From the NCBI RefSeq assembly GCF_000455345.1, contig NZ_HG315690.1, forward strand, positions 2,059,360 through 2,123,359: DNA of 64,000 nucleotides, read 5' to 3'. The notes under the pieces were generated by a model. It saw only the letters and a list, made by a program, of their open reading frames with translations. It was not told where the DNA came from and searched no databases. Position numbers and translations under genes: made by a program. The stretch's first letter is position 1. Each line of letters starts with the position of its first letter. The stretch comes from Halopiger goleimassiliensis. Its GTDB lineage: Archaea > Halobacteriota > Halobacteria > Halobacteriales > Natrialbaceae. Positions 45,522 through 54,655 of this stretch are shown piece after piece.

Positions 45522-46430
45522 ATGGAGGTGCTCGGCCGGCTGCTCGCGCTACTCGTGATCCTGTTGGTGGGGACCGGCCTCCGGACGGTCGGCGTGCTAG
45601 ATCACGGGCGGACGGCGCGGCTGAACGCGGCGGCGTACTACGTCGCGCTGCCGGCGCTGATCTTCGTCTCGACGTACGACCAGGCGATCGACGAACTGGT
45701 CTCGGTGCCGTTGCTCGCGGGGCTGGTGGCCGTCGTCCTCGCGACGGCGGGCATCGCCTGGTTCGTCCACCGGCGTCGCGCCTCGAGCGCACGCCGGAGC
45801 GTGGCCATCGTCCAGTCGTATCACTCGAATCTCGGCTATCTCGGATTGCCGCTGGTCGCCGCGACGTTCGACGCTGAAATCACGGCCATCGCGAGCGTCG
45901 TCCTGGGCGTCGTCACGCTGGTGCAGTTGCCGCTGACCATCGTCGTCCTCTCGACGCTCAACGGAGCCGACGCCGCGCTGGGGAACCAGCTTCGGGGCCT
46001 CGCCACCAACCCCGTGTTGCTCGCGCTGTTCGCCGGGCTGGCGCTGGGCTCGAGCCCGATCACTGCGCCGACGGTCGTCGCCACGGGCCTGGACGTGATC
46101 GGCGCGTTCGCCCTGCCGCTCGCGTTGCTGTGTGTCGGCGCGTCGCTCGAGGTCGATCGCCCGTCGATCGATCCGGGGGCGACGGGATCAGTGATCGCAC
46201 TGAAGATCTGCTGTATGCCGCTTCTCGCGTGGTTCGTCTTCGGCGCGCTCTCGGTCGATCACGCGACGTTCACGGCCGCGGTCGTGATGCTGGGCACGCC
46301 GACGGCCGTCTCCACGTTCGTCTTCGCGAACGCGCTGGGCGGCGATCGGCAGTTCGCCTCGTTGAACGTGTTCACGACGACGCTGGCCTCGATCGCGACG
46401 CTGTTCGTCCTCATCACCGCCGTTGGGTAA
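45522..46430 (+). CDS. AEC family (auxin efflux carrier-like) transporter
   Basis: A 302-residue membrane protein with about ten helices. Recognisable family sequences include the N-terminal NAAAYYVALPALIFVSTYDQ (helix 2 with the ALPAL break), RRSVAIVQSYHSNLGYLGLP with the polar NxGYxGxP motif, and in the second half LPLALLCVGASLEV and VMLGTPTAVSTFVFANALGG. Archaeal members probably export organic acids or act as Na+-coupled carriers; the substrate is unknown. Stands alone. Confidence 0.88.
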   Translation: MEVLGRLLALLVILLVGTGLRTVGVLDHGRTARLNAAAYYVALPALIFVSTYDQAIDELVSVPLLAGLVAVVLATAGIAWFVHRRRASSARRSVAIVQSYHSNLGYLGLPLVAATFDAEITAIASVVLGVVTLVQLPLTIVVLSTLNGADAALGNQLRGLATNPVLLALFAGLALGSSPITAPTVVATGLDVIGAFALPLALLCVGASLEVDRPSIDPGATGSVIALKICCMPLLAWFVFGALSVDHATFTAAVVMLGTPTAVSTFVFANALGGDRQFASLNVFTTTLASIATLFVLITAVG

Positions 46431-46463
46431 CGGCGACGGTGGCGACGAGCGCCGCGACGGACG

Positions 46464-47216
46464 CTAGCCGAAGAAGAACCGCTTCACGCGACCGAGGACC
46501 CCTGGTTCGGACGCCTCGTCGTCGTCCGGTTCTGCTTGTGCGTCGGAATCGATCGATCCCGCCAGCGGACCCGCGTCCTCCGTTCCAGACGAGTCGTCGG
46601 ACGTGACCGTCCCGTCGGCGGAATCGCCGACCGTCTCCTCGAGGTCGTCCATCGTGAGGTCGATCTCGCCGACGTCGGGCGTCGATTCGCGGTCCGGGTC
46701 GGTCTCGGCGGCGCGGACGTCCGCGCCGGTGATCTCGGTACGCTGGGCGCTCTCGAGTCGATCGGCGATCTCGTCGGGTGACGGTTGCGTCGCGTCCCCA
46801 TCCCCGTCGGCCGACTGCGATGGGTCGTCCTCACCGTCGGTAGTGGCTTCGGCCGTCGACTCCCGTTCCGCCTCCTCGACCAGGGAGTCGGCGGCCGACG
46901 TCGACTGTGCCTCCGCCGACGAATCCGCCCCGTCGCTCGCGCCGTCGGCGTCGCGCTGTTCGCTTGCCGCGGGTTCGGCGTCGTCCGTTCGTTCGACGGT
47001 CCTGACGGCCGATTCCTCGTAGGTCATCGTCTGTCCGCCGTCGTCGGGGGTCGACCCCGGCGTTTCCTCGAGCGAGTTCAGGATGTCGTCGACGCTCTGG
47101 TCGGAGACGACGCGACGCGGGCCCCCACCTGGCTCGAGGGAATCCGTGCCCGGTTCGTCGTCGGTGGAGTCGGCGTCCTCGGCCGACGACGGTCGGTGTG
47201 ATTGCTCGTCGCCCAT
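46464..47216 (-). CDS. Acidic, mostly disordered protein with a basic C-terminal helix
   Basis: A 250-residue protein dominated by Asp, Glu, Ser and Thr, so mostly unfolded at low complexity. Two short ordered stretches stand out: RRVVSDQSVDDILNSLEETP near residue 35 and EIDLTMDDLEETVGDSADG near residue 190. The last residues, GVLGRVKRFFFG, form a basic amphipathic helix that may touch the membrane. I know no function. Its start at 47216 (MGDEQSHRPSS) is the first ATG after the promoter region. The preceding YihY gene reads the same way. Confidence 0.65.
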   Translation of the reverse strand: MGDEQSHRPSSAEDADSTDDEPGTDSLEPGGGPRRVVSDQSVDDILNSLEETPGSTPDDGGQTMTYEESAVRTVERTDDAEPAASEQRDADGASDGADSSAEAQSTSAADSLVEEAERESTAEATTDGEDDPSQSADGDGDATQPSPDEIADRLESAQRTEITGADVRAAETDPDRESTPDVGEIDLTMDDLEETVGDSADGTVTSDDSSGTEDAGPLAGSIDSDAQAEPDDDEASEPGVLGRVKRFFFG

Positions 47217-47341
47217 CGTTCGCCAATGTCGACCCCGACACCATAACCTTTCCCCCACAGGAACGTCGCGATAATTGAACAGACACGAACGCTGAGACCT
47301 TCGGCGAGAATCGGGGGCAGTCGGGCGGCTGGTCGCGACTG

Positions 47342-48124
47342 CTACTCGGCGAGGGACGGCCGGAAGAGGACGACGTTGACGATGGCCCCGACGAGGACGA
47401 GCGCCCCGGCGAAGTAGAGCCAAGTGACGAACAACAGCACGGCACCGACGGCCCCGTAGGCCTGGTACCGGCCGGCGTTGGCGGCGTAGAGCTGGAAGCC
47501 GGCCTGGAGGAGCACCCAGCCGACGGCGGCGACCAGCGTTCCAGGGAGGATCTCGCGGATCGTGACGCGAACGGGCGGCAGGACGTAGTAGATCGGCAGG
47601 AAGACGATTACGAGACCGACGAGGAGCGCGAGCCAGCCCAGAACGCCAGCGAAGGGGAGATCGTGAGCGACGAGCCCCAGCACCGCGCCGACGCCGACCA
47701 TCAGCGCCAGGCCGGTCGCGATCGCCAGGACGACCGTGATACCGTCACGCAACTGCTCGAGCAGCGGATCCCTGGCAGCCTCGTCGTAGACCCTGTCGAA
47801 CGCGAGGCTGAGGCCCCGGAACACCTTGAGCCCGCCCCACGTCGCGACCAGCAGGGCGACGACGGTGGCCTCGGCGCGGCCTGCCTCGGTCGTCAGCGTC
47901 GTGACGAGCAACTCCTCGCCGGCCGCCGGGAGGAAATCGCCGGCCAGCAGGACGAGCCGTTCCGCGAGCGCTTCGCCGCCGACGAGCGAGCCGACGACCA
48001 GCGCGAGCAACACCAGCGGGAGCAACGAGACGAAGGCGTAGTAGGCGACCCCGGCCGCGAGAAACGTGAGTTCGCGATCCGTAGCCGTCCGGTAGACCGA
48101 CTCGAGGAACGCCCTGGCGTCCAT
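47342..48124 (-). CDS. YihY/virulence factor BrkB family membrane protein
   Basis: A 260-residue protein with six transmembrane helices. The N-terminus (AFLESVYRTATDRELTFLAAGVAYYAFVSLLPLVLL) holds the family's AAGVAYYAFxSLxP signature, and the C-terminus has GWVLLQAGFQLYAANAGRYQ and YGAVGAVLLFVTWLYFAGALVL with the conserved YGALG-like turn. Function is unresolved in all organisms; it was once misnamed ribonuclease BN. It is upstream of the acidic protein gene on the same strand, separated by 125 nt. Confidence 0.92.
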   Translation of the reverse strand: MDARAFLESVYRTATDRELTFLAAGVAYYAFVSLLPLVLLALVVGSLVGGEALAERLVLLAGDFLPAAGEELLVTTLTTEAGRAEATVVALLVATWGGLKVFRGLSLAFDRVYDEAARDPLLEQLRDGITVVLAIATGLALMVGVGAVLGLVAHDLPFAGVLGWLALLVGLVIVFLPIYYVLPPVRVTIREILPGTLVAAVGWVLLQAGFQLYAANAGRYQAYGAVGAVLLFVTWLYFAGALVLVGAIVNVVLFRPSLAE

Positions 48125-48281
48125 ACCCGCTGTACGAACCGGACCACTAAGTACGTGGGATTCCGTCGCGAATACTGATACGCTACTGGCGGCCGGTCAC
48201 ACCGCTGAGCGGGGCGGTGACGTGGCCCTGCGGCCGGTCACAGGCGGCCGACGAACTGGTTACGTCCGGCTGACTGACCGA

Positions 48282-49067
48282 TCACCAACCGGTATCCACG
48301 CCCCACTCGGTACAGAAGTTGTGCGAGGCGTAGACGGACCCGTCGTCGGCGATGTAGACCCCGACGCCGCCGCGGTCCCAGGCGGGACCGCCGTGTTCCT
48401 CGAGGATGGCCTCGCGGTGCTCCGTCGAATTCATCCACTGGTCGACCAGCCCCTCGCCGAGCCCTTCGGCGGTGTAGAAGGTCGTCGGCTCGCCGTCCGG
48501 GCGGTCGACGGGTCGATCGACCCACGTCAGGGCGATGTTCTCGCCGTAGCCCCGACAGTAGTCGTCGACGTCCCGGAACCGGTCGAACGGGCCCTCGCCG
48601 TCGGGGTTCGTGTGCGCGAAGTAGTCGCGCTCGGCCATGTCGTAGCTGTGGGCGCGGGCGACCGAAGCGACGGTACCGTCCCACTCGAGGGGGGCGAGGC
48701 CGTGTTCGTCGCGACGCTGGTTGACCTCGGCGTGGACGAAGTCCTCGACGTCGTCCGACGAGACGGTCTCGACCCCGGTTTCGTAACGCGAAACGCCGGG
48801 ATCGGCGGGATCGGTCACGGAGGGGTCGCGCTCGCCGGCCGGCGGCGGGTCGGAACTGGGGTCCGGTCGGTCGACGATGTCGACGTCCTCGAGCGACTCG
48901 AGGTCGTCGAACACCGTCGGCGCGACCGTCACTGCGCCGAGTACGAGCCCCGCGACGAGGACGGCGAACACCAGCAGGCGGGCGAGCGATCGGAGCAACG
49001 CCCGGGGCGACTGCCCTGGTCCGGGCACTCGATCGTCGGGCGTCCGGGGCGGGTCGCGATCCATCAC
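48282..49067 (-). CDS. CAP-domain (SCP/PR-1-like) membrane-anchored protein
   Basis: A 261-residue protein with a short cytoplasmic start, one transmembrane helix (LLVFAVLVAGLVLGAVTVAP, about residues 31-50), a Pro/Asp linker and an extracellular CAP domain (about 105-261). Family motifs: EVNQRRDEHGLAPLEWD, ARAHSYDMAERDYFAHTNPD with the first His of the cleft, GYGENIAL, and WMNSTEHREAILEE with the second His. GVGVYIADDGSVYASHNFC gives the closing strands; the cysteines CRG and FCTEW could pair. Some CAP proteins bind lipids or act as proteases. Start may be Met1 or Met2. Confidence 0.9.
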   Translation of the reverse strand: MMDRDPPRTPDDRVPGPGQSPRALLRSLARLLVFAVLVAGLVLGAVTVAPTVFDDLESLEDVDIVDRPDPSSDPPPAGERDPSVTDPADPGVSRYETGVETVSSDDVEDFVHAEVNQRRDEHGLAPLEWDGTVASVARAHSYDMAERDYFAHTNPDGEGPFDRFRDVDDYCRGYGENIALTWVDRPVDRPDGEPTTFYTAEGLGEGLVDQWMNSTEHREAILEEHGGPAWDRGGVGVYIADDGSVYASHNFCTEWGVDTGW

Positions 49068-49150
49068 TAATCACGTCCACGGAGCGAACCAAGAGGGCCG
49101 TGGCGAGTTGCAGTCGGTGATACTCGCTCGCTCCGATTAGAAGTCTCCGA

Positions 49151-49507
49151 TTACTCGGCCGGATCACCGAAGATCGTCTCGTGGAACGCGATCACCAGTC
49201 CGGGGACGACGGCCATGAAGAGGTGTTCCTCGAGCGGGATGCCGGCGACGTCGATCCCCGTCCGGAGTTCGACGTCGAAGATGCCGACGGCGAGGGTGTA
49301 CCGATCCCAGACGTAGGCGACGGGATACAGCGCGAGGATCGTTACCGCGGCCTTGCGGAGTGCGCCGGCCCGGCGGAGCAACGCGAACGCGACGGTCCCC
49401 CAGAACAGTTCGGTCGCGAGGTAGGTGTACCGGCCGAAGACGCCGATGTCGGGCACCGGCCGGTCGGTCTCGAGAGTCACTCCTGCCACCACCACGGGCG
49501 GCCCCAA
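49151..49507 (-). CDS. Single lycopene-cyclase-type domain protein
   Basis: About 110 residues with three transmembrane helices. RTGIDVAGIPLEEHLFMAVVPG is the PLEE signature of the heterodimeric-type (CrtYc/CrtYd, CarR) lycopene cyclases, preceded by GRYTYLATELFWGTVAFALL and YPVAYVWDRYTLAVGIF. Haloarchaeal cyclases usually have two such domains in about 240 residues; only one is present here. No ATG is available: TTG at 49507 or GTG codons at 49495 to 49480 are the possible starts, and GTG at 49480 gives VTLETDRPVPDIG. It may be a stand-alone half or a relic. Confidence 0.65.
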   Translation of the reverse strand: MGPPVVVAGVTLETDRPVPDIGVFGRYTYLATELFWGTVAFALLRRAGALRKAAVTILALYPVAYVWDRYTLAVGIFDVELRTGIDVAGIPLEEHLFMAVVPGLVIAFHETIFGDPAE

Positions 49508-49597
49508 AACCGTTCCCCCTGACCGTCACGACGCCACGACGGTGTGGGAACAGGCAGTATGTTAAAAACCCCGGCGGCAGTAGGTCCACGTAGGACG

Positions 49598-50755
49598 ATG
49601 AATATTGCTGATATCGCCACCCAGGAGTACATCGAAGTCGACGTCGGCACGCGCATGGGGAAAGTCCGGTCCACCTTCGAGGACGACAACCCCAAGGGAA
49701 TTATCGTCACCGACGACGGGGAGTACGAGGGGGTCATTAGCGAGCGGGAGGTCCTCCAGTCCCACGTCGAGGACGACGCCAAGGTGGCAGCGCTGATCAA
49801 GCCGAGTCGGAGCGCGCCCTCCCCCCGGGTCGACCGCGAGGAAGACGTCCGCGAGACCGCACGCATCCTCATCGAGAGCAACGCGAAGGTCGCACCCGTC
49901 TTCGAGAACGGCGACCTCTGGGGCGTCATCACCGACGATGCCATCCTCGAGGCCGTCCTCGACAACCTCGATACCCTCACCGTCGAGGACATCTACACGG
50001 CCGATCCCGTCACGCTCGAGGAGGACGACGGCATCGGGCGCGCCATCAACCAGCTGCGGGAACACGGCATCTCCCGACTGCCCGTGCTCAACGAGAACGG
50101 CTACCTCTCGGGCGTCGTGACGACCCACGACATCGCCGACTTCGTCATCCGCAAGAGCAACTCGACGACGACCGGCGACCGCGTCGGCGACACCCAGCGA
50201 ATGCTCGACGTGCCGGTTTACGACATCATGAACAGCCCCGTCGAGACGACCACCCTCGATGCGACCGCGAAGGAGGCCGTCGAGACGATGCTCGATCGGG
50301 ATTACGCGGGCCTGGTCGTCACCCCGGAGGACGACGACCGGGTCGTCATCGGCGTCATCACGAAGACCGACGTCCTGCGCGCGCTGACGTTCACCGAGGA
50401 AGAGCGCATGGACGTTCAAATCTCGAACGTCTCGATGCTCGATACGATCACCCGGGAAGGCGTCGTCGAGGGCATCGAGGAGGTCGCGGACAAGTACGCC
50501 GACATGCAGGTCCACCACGCCCACGTCCGCTTCAAGGAACACAAGGAGAAACTCCGCGGGACGCCGCTGGTCCACTGTCAGATCCGCCTGCGGACGAACA
50601 AGGACCAGGTCGCCGGCACCGGCGAGGGCTACGGGGCCGAGAACGCCTTCCGCGTCGCCCTCGAGAAGCTCGAACGCCGCGTCCTCGAGATGAAAGGCAT
50701 CACCAGCGACGAGGAGTACCGGGGCCAGCTACTCCGGAAGCTCAACGAACTGTAA
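49598..50755 (+). CDS. Four-CBS-domain protein with ribosome-hibernation-like C-terminal domain
   Basis: A 385-residue soluble protein. Four CBS domains (about 1-60, 75-125, 130-185 and 205-275) make two nucleotide-sensing pairs; MNIADIATQEYIEVD and VYDIMNSPVETTTLDATAKE start two of them. Residues 305-385 (HAHVRFKEHKEKLRGTPLVH, CQIRLRTNKDQVAGTGEGYG, then a long helix AFRVALEKLERRVLEMKG) have the beta-alpha-beta order and the final helix of HPF/RaiA-type ribosome hibernation factors. I infer an energy-sensing ribosome-binding protein; this is not shown by sequence alone. The ATG at 49598 was preferred to 49544 because MNIADIATQEY is the family start. Confidence 0.8.
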   Translation: MNIADIATQEYIEVDVGTRMGKVRSTFEDDNPKGIIVTDDGEYEGVISEREVLQSHVEDDAKVAALIKPSRSAPSPRVDREEDVRETARILIESNAKVAPVFENGDLWGVITDDAILEAVLDNLDTLTVEDIYTADPVTLEEDDGIGRAINQLREHGISRLPVLNENGYLSGVVTTHDIADFVIRKSNSTTTGDRVGDTQRMLDVPVYDIMNSPVETTTLDATAKEAVETMLDRDYAGLVVTPEDDDRVVIGVITKTDVLRALTFTEEERMDVQISNVSMLDTITREGVVEGIEEVADKYADMQVHHAHVRFKEHKEKLRGTPLVHCQIRLRTNKDQVAGTGEGYGAENAFRVALEKLERRVLEMKGITSDEEYRGQLLRKLNEL

Positions 50756-50789
50756 CGGCGGCCGCGTTCGCTGTTTTTCGCAGCCAGCC

Positions 50790-51563
50790 TCACCGAGTGG
50801 CGTCGCCGCTCTCGAGACCCGTTTCGGTGATCCGGAACTGGGCGCTCTCGCCCGCGGGTTTCGAGCGGTGTTTCTCGAGGGTCGCCCGGCGGTTGCCGCC
50901 GCGGAAACGCTCGAGGCGGAGGACGACGCCGGTCCAGTGCTCTAAGGTGTTGCCGCCGAGGGCGCGGGTCCGATCCGACTCCGGGTCCGAGAACACCTGG
51001 TTCGTCAGGACGACCGCGAGGTCGTGTTTCCGGGCCAGCGAGAGGAGATGCGTCACCTGCCGGGCCACCCGGCGGAGCGCCTCCCCTTCGTCGCCGTCGC
51101 CGGTGCGCTCGAGGCGGTAGAAGCCGGTCGCGCTGTCGAGGACGACCAGGTCCGCGCGCTCGGCGAAGGCCTCGACGTCCCGGACCGCTTCGGCCTGCTC
51201 CTCGAAGTCCAGCGCGTCCTCGACGACGATCCGGGAGGCGAGCGTCTCGACGTCGGATCCCGCCTCGAACGGCTCGTCGTCGAGGTCACCCGACTTCGCG
51301 GCGTCGACGAGCGCTCGAGGCGGCGCGTCCGCGTCCGTCCGGGCCGACAACAGCTGTTCGAACCGATCCACGGAGACGCCCTCGGTGTCGATGTAGACCG
51401 TGGTTCCGCCCGCGGCGGCGGTCTCGACGGCCGCCGAGAGCGCGAGATTGGTCTTGCCGGCCGCCGGCGGGCCGTAGACCTGCGTCACGGTGCCGCGCTC
51501 GAAGCCGCCGCCGAGCAGCTCGTCGACCGCCCTGCAGCCGGTCGGGATCGCCTCGTCGTTCAC
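50790..51563 (-). CDS. radB: RadB, RadA paralog in DNA repair and recombination
   Basis: A 257-residue RecA-fold protein without the N-terminal HhH domain of RadA. Starts with GTG at 51563: VNDEAIPTGCRAVDELLGGG, the usual RadB beginning. Walker A is YGPPAAGKTN, Walker B LVVLDSATGFY, and VLTNQVFSDPESDRTRALGG is the L2-like region followed by LEHWTGVVLRLER. RadB helps RadA-dependent recombination in haloarchaea. A GTTTTTG on the coding strand about 27 nt upstream could be the TATA box of a leaderless GTG-started mRNA. Confidence 0.94.
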   Translation of the reverse strand: MNDEAIPTGCRAVDELLGGGFERGTVTQVYGPPAAGKTNLALSAAVETAAAGGTTVYIDTEGVSVDRFEQLLSARTDADAPPRALVDAAKSGDLDDEPFEAGSDVETLASRIVVEDALDFEEQAEAVRDVEAFAERADLVVLDSATGFYRLERTGDGDEGEALRRVARQVTHLLSLARKHDLAVVLTNQVFSDPESDRTRALGGNTLEHWTGVVLRLERFRGGNRRATLEKHRSKPAGESAQFRITETGLESGDATR

Positions 51564-51678
51564 GGTCGTCCTTGGAACGGTCGGCGCAAAAACCCCCCGG
51601 AACGTCCCCGGAGCCGCTCGCGTACGCCGACCGACCCGGTCGGATACGCTTATTCGGATCGGGAGCGAACCCTCCGAC

Positions 51679-52440
51679 GTGATCGTCGTCGCCACGGAGG
51701 ACTTCGAGGTGTACCACGGCGTGGTCAACGAGCTCCGGGACCGCGGGACCACGTTCACCACGATCGAACCCGACGACGACCTCCCCGAACGGACGACCGT
51801 GATCGTCACCGACGAGGATCACGCCGACGACTTCGCGGAGACGGACGCGACTACCATCGTCGCCGAACCCGACGCGGCGCGCCGGGTCGTCGATCAGGCG
51901 CTGACCGCACTCCGGGGGTCGGGCGGTCGCACCGTCGTCGGCGTCGACCCCGGCCGCAAACCCGGCATCGCCGTCCTCGCGGGCGAGACGGTCGTCGCGG
52001 CCTTCCAGGTCCCGATCGGCGACGCCGTCGAGGTCGTCCAGCGGGAGGTCCACGAGGCGGCCGACCCCATCGTCAAGATCGGCGACGGTGCCCGGCTCCA
52101 GAGCGCGAAACTCGTCAACGAACTCGAGGACGTCCGCGTCGAACTCGTCGACGAGACCGGGACGACGCCGTACCTCGGCACGGGCACCCGCGGAATGGGC
52201 GACGTCCTCGCCGCCGTCAACATCGCCCGCCTCGAGGGCGAGGTCGTCGACGCCCGCGAAATCGAACCGACCGACGGCGAACTCCAGGTCATCAAGGACC
52301 GTTCGCGCGAACGCAGCGACGAGAACCGCGCGATCGACGCGGGACTGGCTCGGCGGGTCGCGACGGGCGAGTTGACGATCGACGAGGCCCTCGAGCAACA
52401 CCGCGCGGACTCGTCGGCGTCCGGTTCGGACGACGGCTGA
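51679..52440 (+). CDS. Predicted RNase H-fold nuclease-like protein (COG2410-like)
   Basis: A 253-residue protein beginning with GTG at 51679 (VIVVATEDFEVYHGVVNELR). The first 75 residues form a small alpha/beta domain. The RNase H/RuvC-like part starts with TVVGVDPGRKPGIAVLAGET (first acidic residue in VDPG) and continues with DPIVKIGDGARLQSAKLVNE and a helical end with further acidic residues (DENRAIDAGLARRVATG). It is divergent from radB, with 115 nt between them, so a role in recombination or repair is suggested. A TTATTC about 29 nt upstream suits a leaderless start. Confidence 0.72.
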   Translation: MIVVATEDFEVYHGVVNELRDRGTTFTTIEPDDDLPERTTVIVTDEDHADDFAETDATTIVAEPDAARRVVDQALTALRGSGGRTVVGVDPGRKPGIAVLAGETVVAAFQVPIGDAVEVVQREVHEAADPIVKIGDGARLQSAKLVNELEDVRVELVDETGTTPYLGTGTRGMGDVLAAVNIARLEGEVVDAREIEPTDGELQVIKDRSRERSDENRAIDAGLARRVATGELTIDEALEQHRADSSASGSDDG

Positions 52441-52635
52441 CCTCCTGGCTGCTCGATTCTCGCTGGTCCCTAGCTGGGCGCTACGGATCCTGTACCGTCC
52501 GATTACTCGCTCGATATCCGGCGGTTCCCCTTCGGCGCTACCGGATTGAGGGTCCGAATCTCCCGATATCGGGTCCCTCGAGAGCGCAAGGTGACCGTTT
52601 TAGCCATCGATCGTGCCACTGTCGACGGCACGCGT

Positions 52636-53469
52636 ATGGCCCCCGCACTCGTCCACTTTCTCGTCGGTGCCGCCCTGGCCCTCGTGGTCGGCCTGCCGTT
52701 CGTGCTCCGGTCGGGACGACAGCAGCACGCCCTCTGGGTCGTCGTGAGCGGTGGGATCTGGGGCATGTTGCCGGACGTCCACCGCGTAACCCCGCTGTTC
52801 GCTGACCTGCTTTCGGTGCTGCACGACTCGCGGTGGGGGAACGTCTTCGCCGCGCACTACACGCTCGATCGGCCGCCGTTCGACAACCGTCCACTCGGCT
52901 CCATCGCGGGGGCGGTACTGACGTTCGTCCTCGCCGTCGGCCTGTTCTCACTCGCCGGGTCCGTCGGTGGGGGCGACCGTCCGTCGTCGGCCGCGGACGG
53001 CACCGATCGCCGACTCGTCGCGCGCGTTCTCGTCGCGGGGTACGCAGCGACCGTCGCCGGTCTCGTCGCCGGCCTCGCACTGGCGGCCGTCGTCGGAACG
53101 GCCACCGTCGAATCGCTCGGAATCCTCGCTGGGTGGGACAGCGCCGGCGCTGGCGTCGTCGTGCTGGGTATCGCGTGCGTCGCAGGGGGCACCGTCTTCG
53201 CTGCGTTCCTCGAGGCCATCGAACCGGTCGACCGGCGGCTGGCTCCACACTGGGGTGGCGTCCTCGGGGCGGTGTTCGGGATCGTCTGCTGGGGCATCGG
53301 CGTCGCCCTCGCACTGCCGGTCGTGCTGGCCGCCATCGCCGATCTCCCGCGACCGATTCCGTACCTCCATCGTCCCGGGTTCGTCGCCCTCCTCGCGTAC
53401 GGGTTCGTCCTCGGCTGGTCCTATCCCGTCGTTCGCGGATTCGTCGAGCCGGGTACGTACGACCCGTAG
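52636..53469 (+). CDS. Multi-pass membrane protein, YdjM/DUF457-like start
   Basis: A 277-residue protein with about seven helices. The opening MAPALVHFLVGAALALVVGL and GIWGMLPDVHRVTPLF resemble the His/Asp pattern (H near helix 1, then PDxD/PDxH) of membrane-bound YdjM/DUF457 proteins, which are metal-dependent hydrolase-like. The rest is hydrophobic with few polar residues (GGTVFAAFLEAIEPVDRRLA). I prefer the ATG at 52636. Function unknown. Confidence 0.65.
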   Translation: MAPALVHFLVGAALALVVGLPFVLRSGRQQHALWVVVSGGIWGMLPDVHRVTPLFADLLSVLHDSRWGNVFAAHYTLDRPPFDNRPLGSIAGAVLTFVLAVGLFSLAGSVGGGDRPSSAADGTDRRLVARVLVAGYAATVAGLVAGLALAAVVGTATVESLGILAGWDSAGAGVVVLGIACVAGGTVFAAFLEAIEPVDRRLAPHWGGVLGAVFGIVCWGIGVALALPVVLAAIADLPRPIPYLHRPGFVALLAYGFVLGWSYPVVRGFVEPGTYDP

Positions 53470-53638
53470 TACTCGTAGCCGCCACGTCCCGGGACGAGAC
53501 GCCCACGATCGACGTCGGGTTCCTCACGGTACCGGCCGATAACGTCTCACTAACGACGAAACCGTACGGATCAACTGAACAACAGTTAAGGGCCGGGGCG
53601 AAGTTCGCTGGCCCGAACGAGTCTCTCGAGGGGAGACG

Positions 53639-54655
53639 ATGAGTAACTCGCGCCCAGCCACCACAGCGACCGAGAGCGGCTCGAAGGTCCCACGAGCCGT
53701 CATTCACAAACAGATCCTCGACCGCGCAGCGGAGGAACCGGACGCGTCGATGGCGGACATCGCCGACGACGTCAGCGGTGCGACGACGGGTATCGTCGAG
53801 CACGTGCTCGAGGAGTACGGCGATCCAGCCACCGGAGACGGTCCCGACGGGGAGGTGTCCGTCCCACCGCTCGAAGACACGCCGGATAGCGTGAACGAGC
53901 ATTCGACCGAACCCGGGTCGGAGCCCGACGAGGAGACGCTCCCGAACGACACGACCGAGAGTACGATGCCGTCGAACGACCACGACCCAACGATGAGCGA
54001 GCGTTCGGACCGATCGGAGACCGACCACGAGACGCCACCGGATCCCGACGACGTCACGGAGAAACAACTGGAGACCTTGCGGGCGATTCAGGCGTACCCG
54101 GACGCGACGCAAGCCGATCTCGGGGATCGGTTAGGCGTCAGCAGCGCGACGATCAACCAGCGCGTGAACGGCATCGACGGCTTCGAGTGGTCGGACCGCC
54201 ACCGGTTCGTCGCCGAACTGTTCGACGGGGCGCGGTTTACGACGGACGGCGGCCCGATCGAGACCGAGGACGATCCGACTACGAACGTCGACGACGCCGC
54301 TCACGAGCGGGACGCCGACGCGTCCGACGGGGATGCCGCCTCGTCCGTCGATCGTCCGTCGGCGGACGAGCGCCGAACCGGCATCGAAACGCCCAACCCC
54401 GCGTCGCCGGCGAGGGCCGACCCCCACGAGGAACTGGTCGAGCAGCTCTCGACGGTCACGGCCCGGCTCGAGGACGTCGCACAGCACCTTCCAGACGAGG
54501 AGACCGCCCGGGGGAACGGGACCGGACTCGCGTCGGATCCGGAACTGACGCACAAAGTCCTCCACGCCTGCCTCGAGGCGGATCACATCTCCGAGAGCGA
54601 GGAACTGGAGATCGTGAAGGCGGTGACGACCGGATCGACTGCCGGTTCCGACTAG
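53639..54655 (+). CDS. Two-domain winged-helix DNA-binding protein
   Basis: A 338-residue acidic protein. A first HTH lies at about residues 15-65 (RAVIHKQILDRAAEEPDAS, MADIADDVSGATTGIVEHVL). After a 75-residue Ser/Asp/Glu-rich linker, a second HTH lies at 138-195 (VTEKQLETLRAIQAYPDATQ, ADLGDRLGVSSATINQRVNG). A further disordered part leads to a C-terminal helical segment (EELVEQLSTVTARLEDVAQH). This is a haloarchaeal regulator design I do not know a target for. It lies upstream of the tandem repeat at 54913 and may bind it. Confidence 0.75.
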   Translation: MSNSRPATTATESGSKVPRAVIHKQILDRAAEEPDASMADIADDVSGATTGIVEHVLEEYGDPATGDGPDGEVSVPPLEDTPDSVNEHSTEPGSEPDEETLPNDTTESTMPSNDHDPTMSERSDRSETDHETPPDPDDVTEKQLETLRAIQAYPDATQADLGDRLGVSSATINQRVNGIDGFEWSDRHRFVAELFDGARFTTDGGPIETEDDPTTNVDDAAHERDADASDGDAASSVDRPSADERRTGIETPNPASPARADPHEELVEQLSTVTARLEDVAQHLPDEETARGNGTGLASDPELTHKVLHACLEADHISESEELEIVKAVTTGSTAGSD

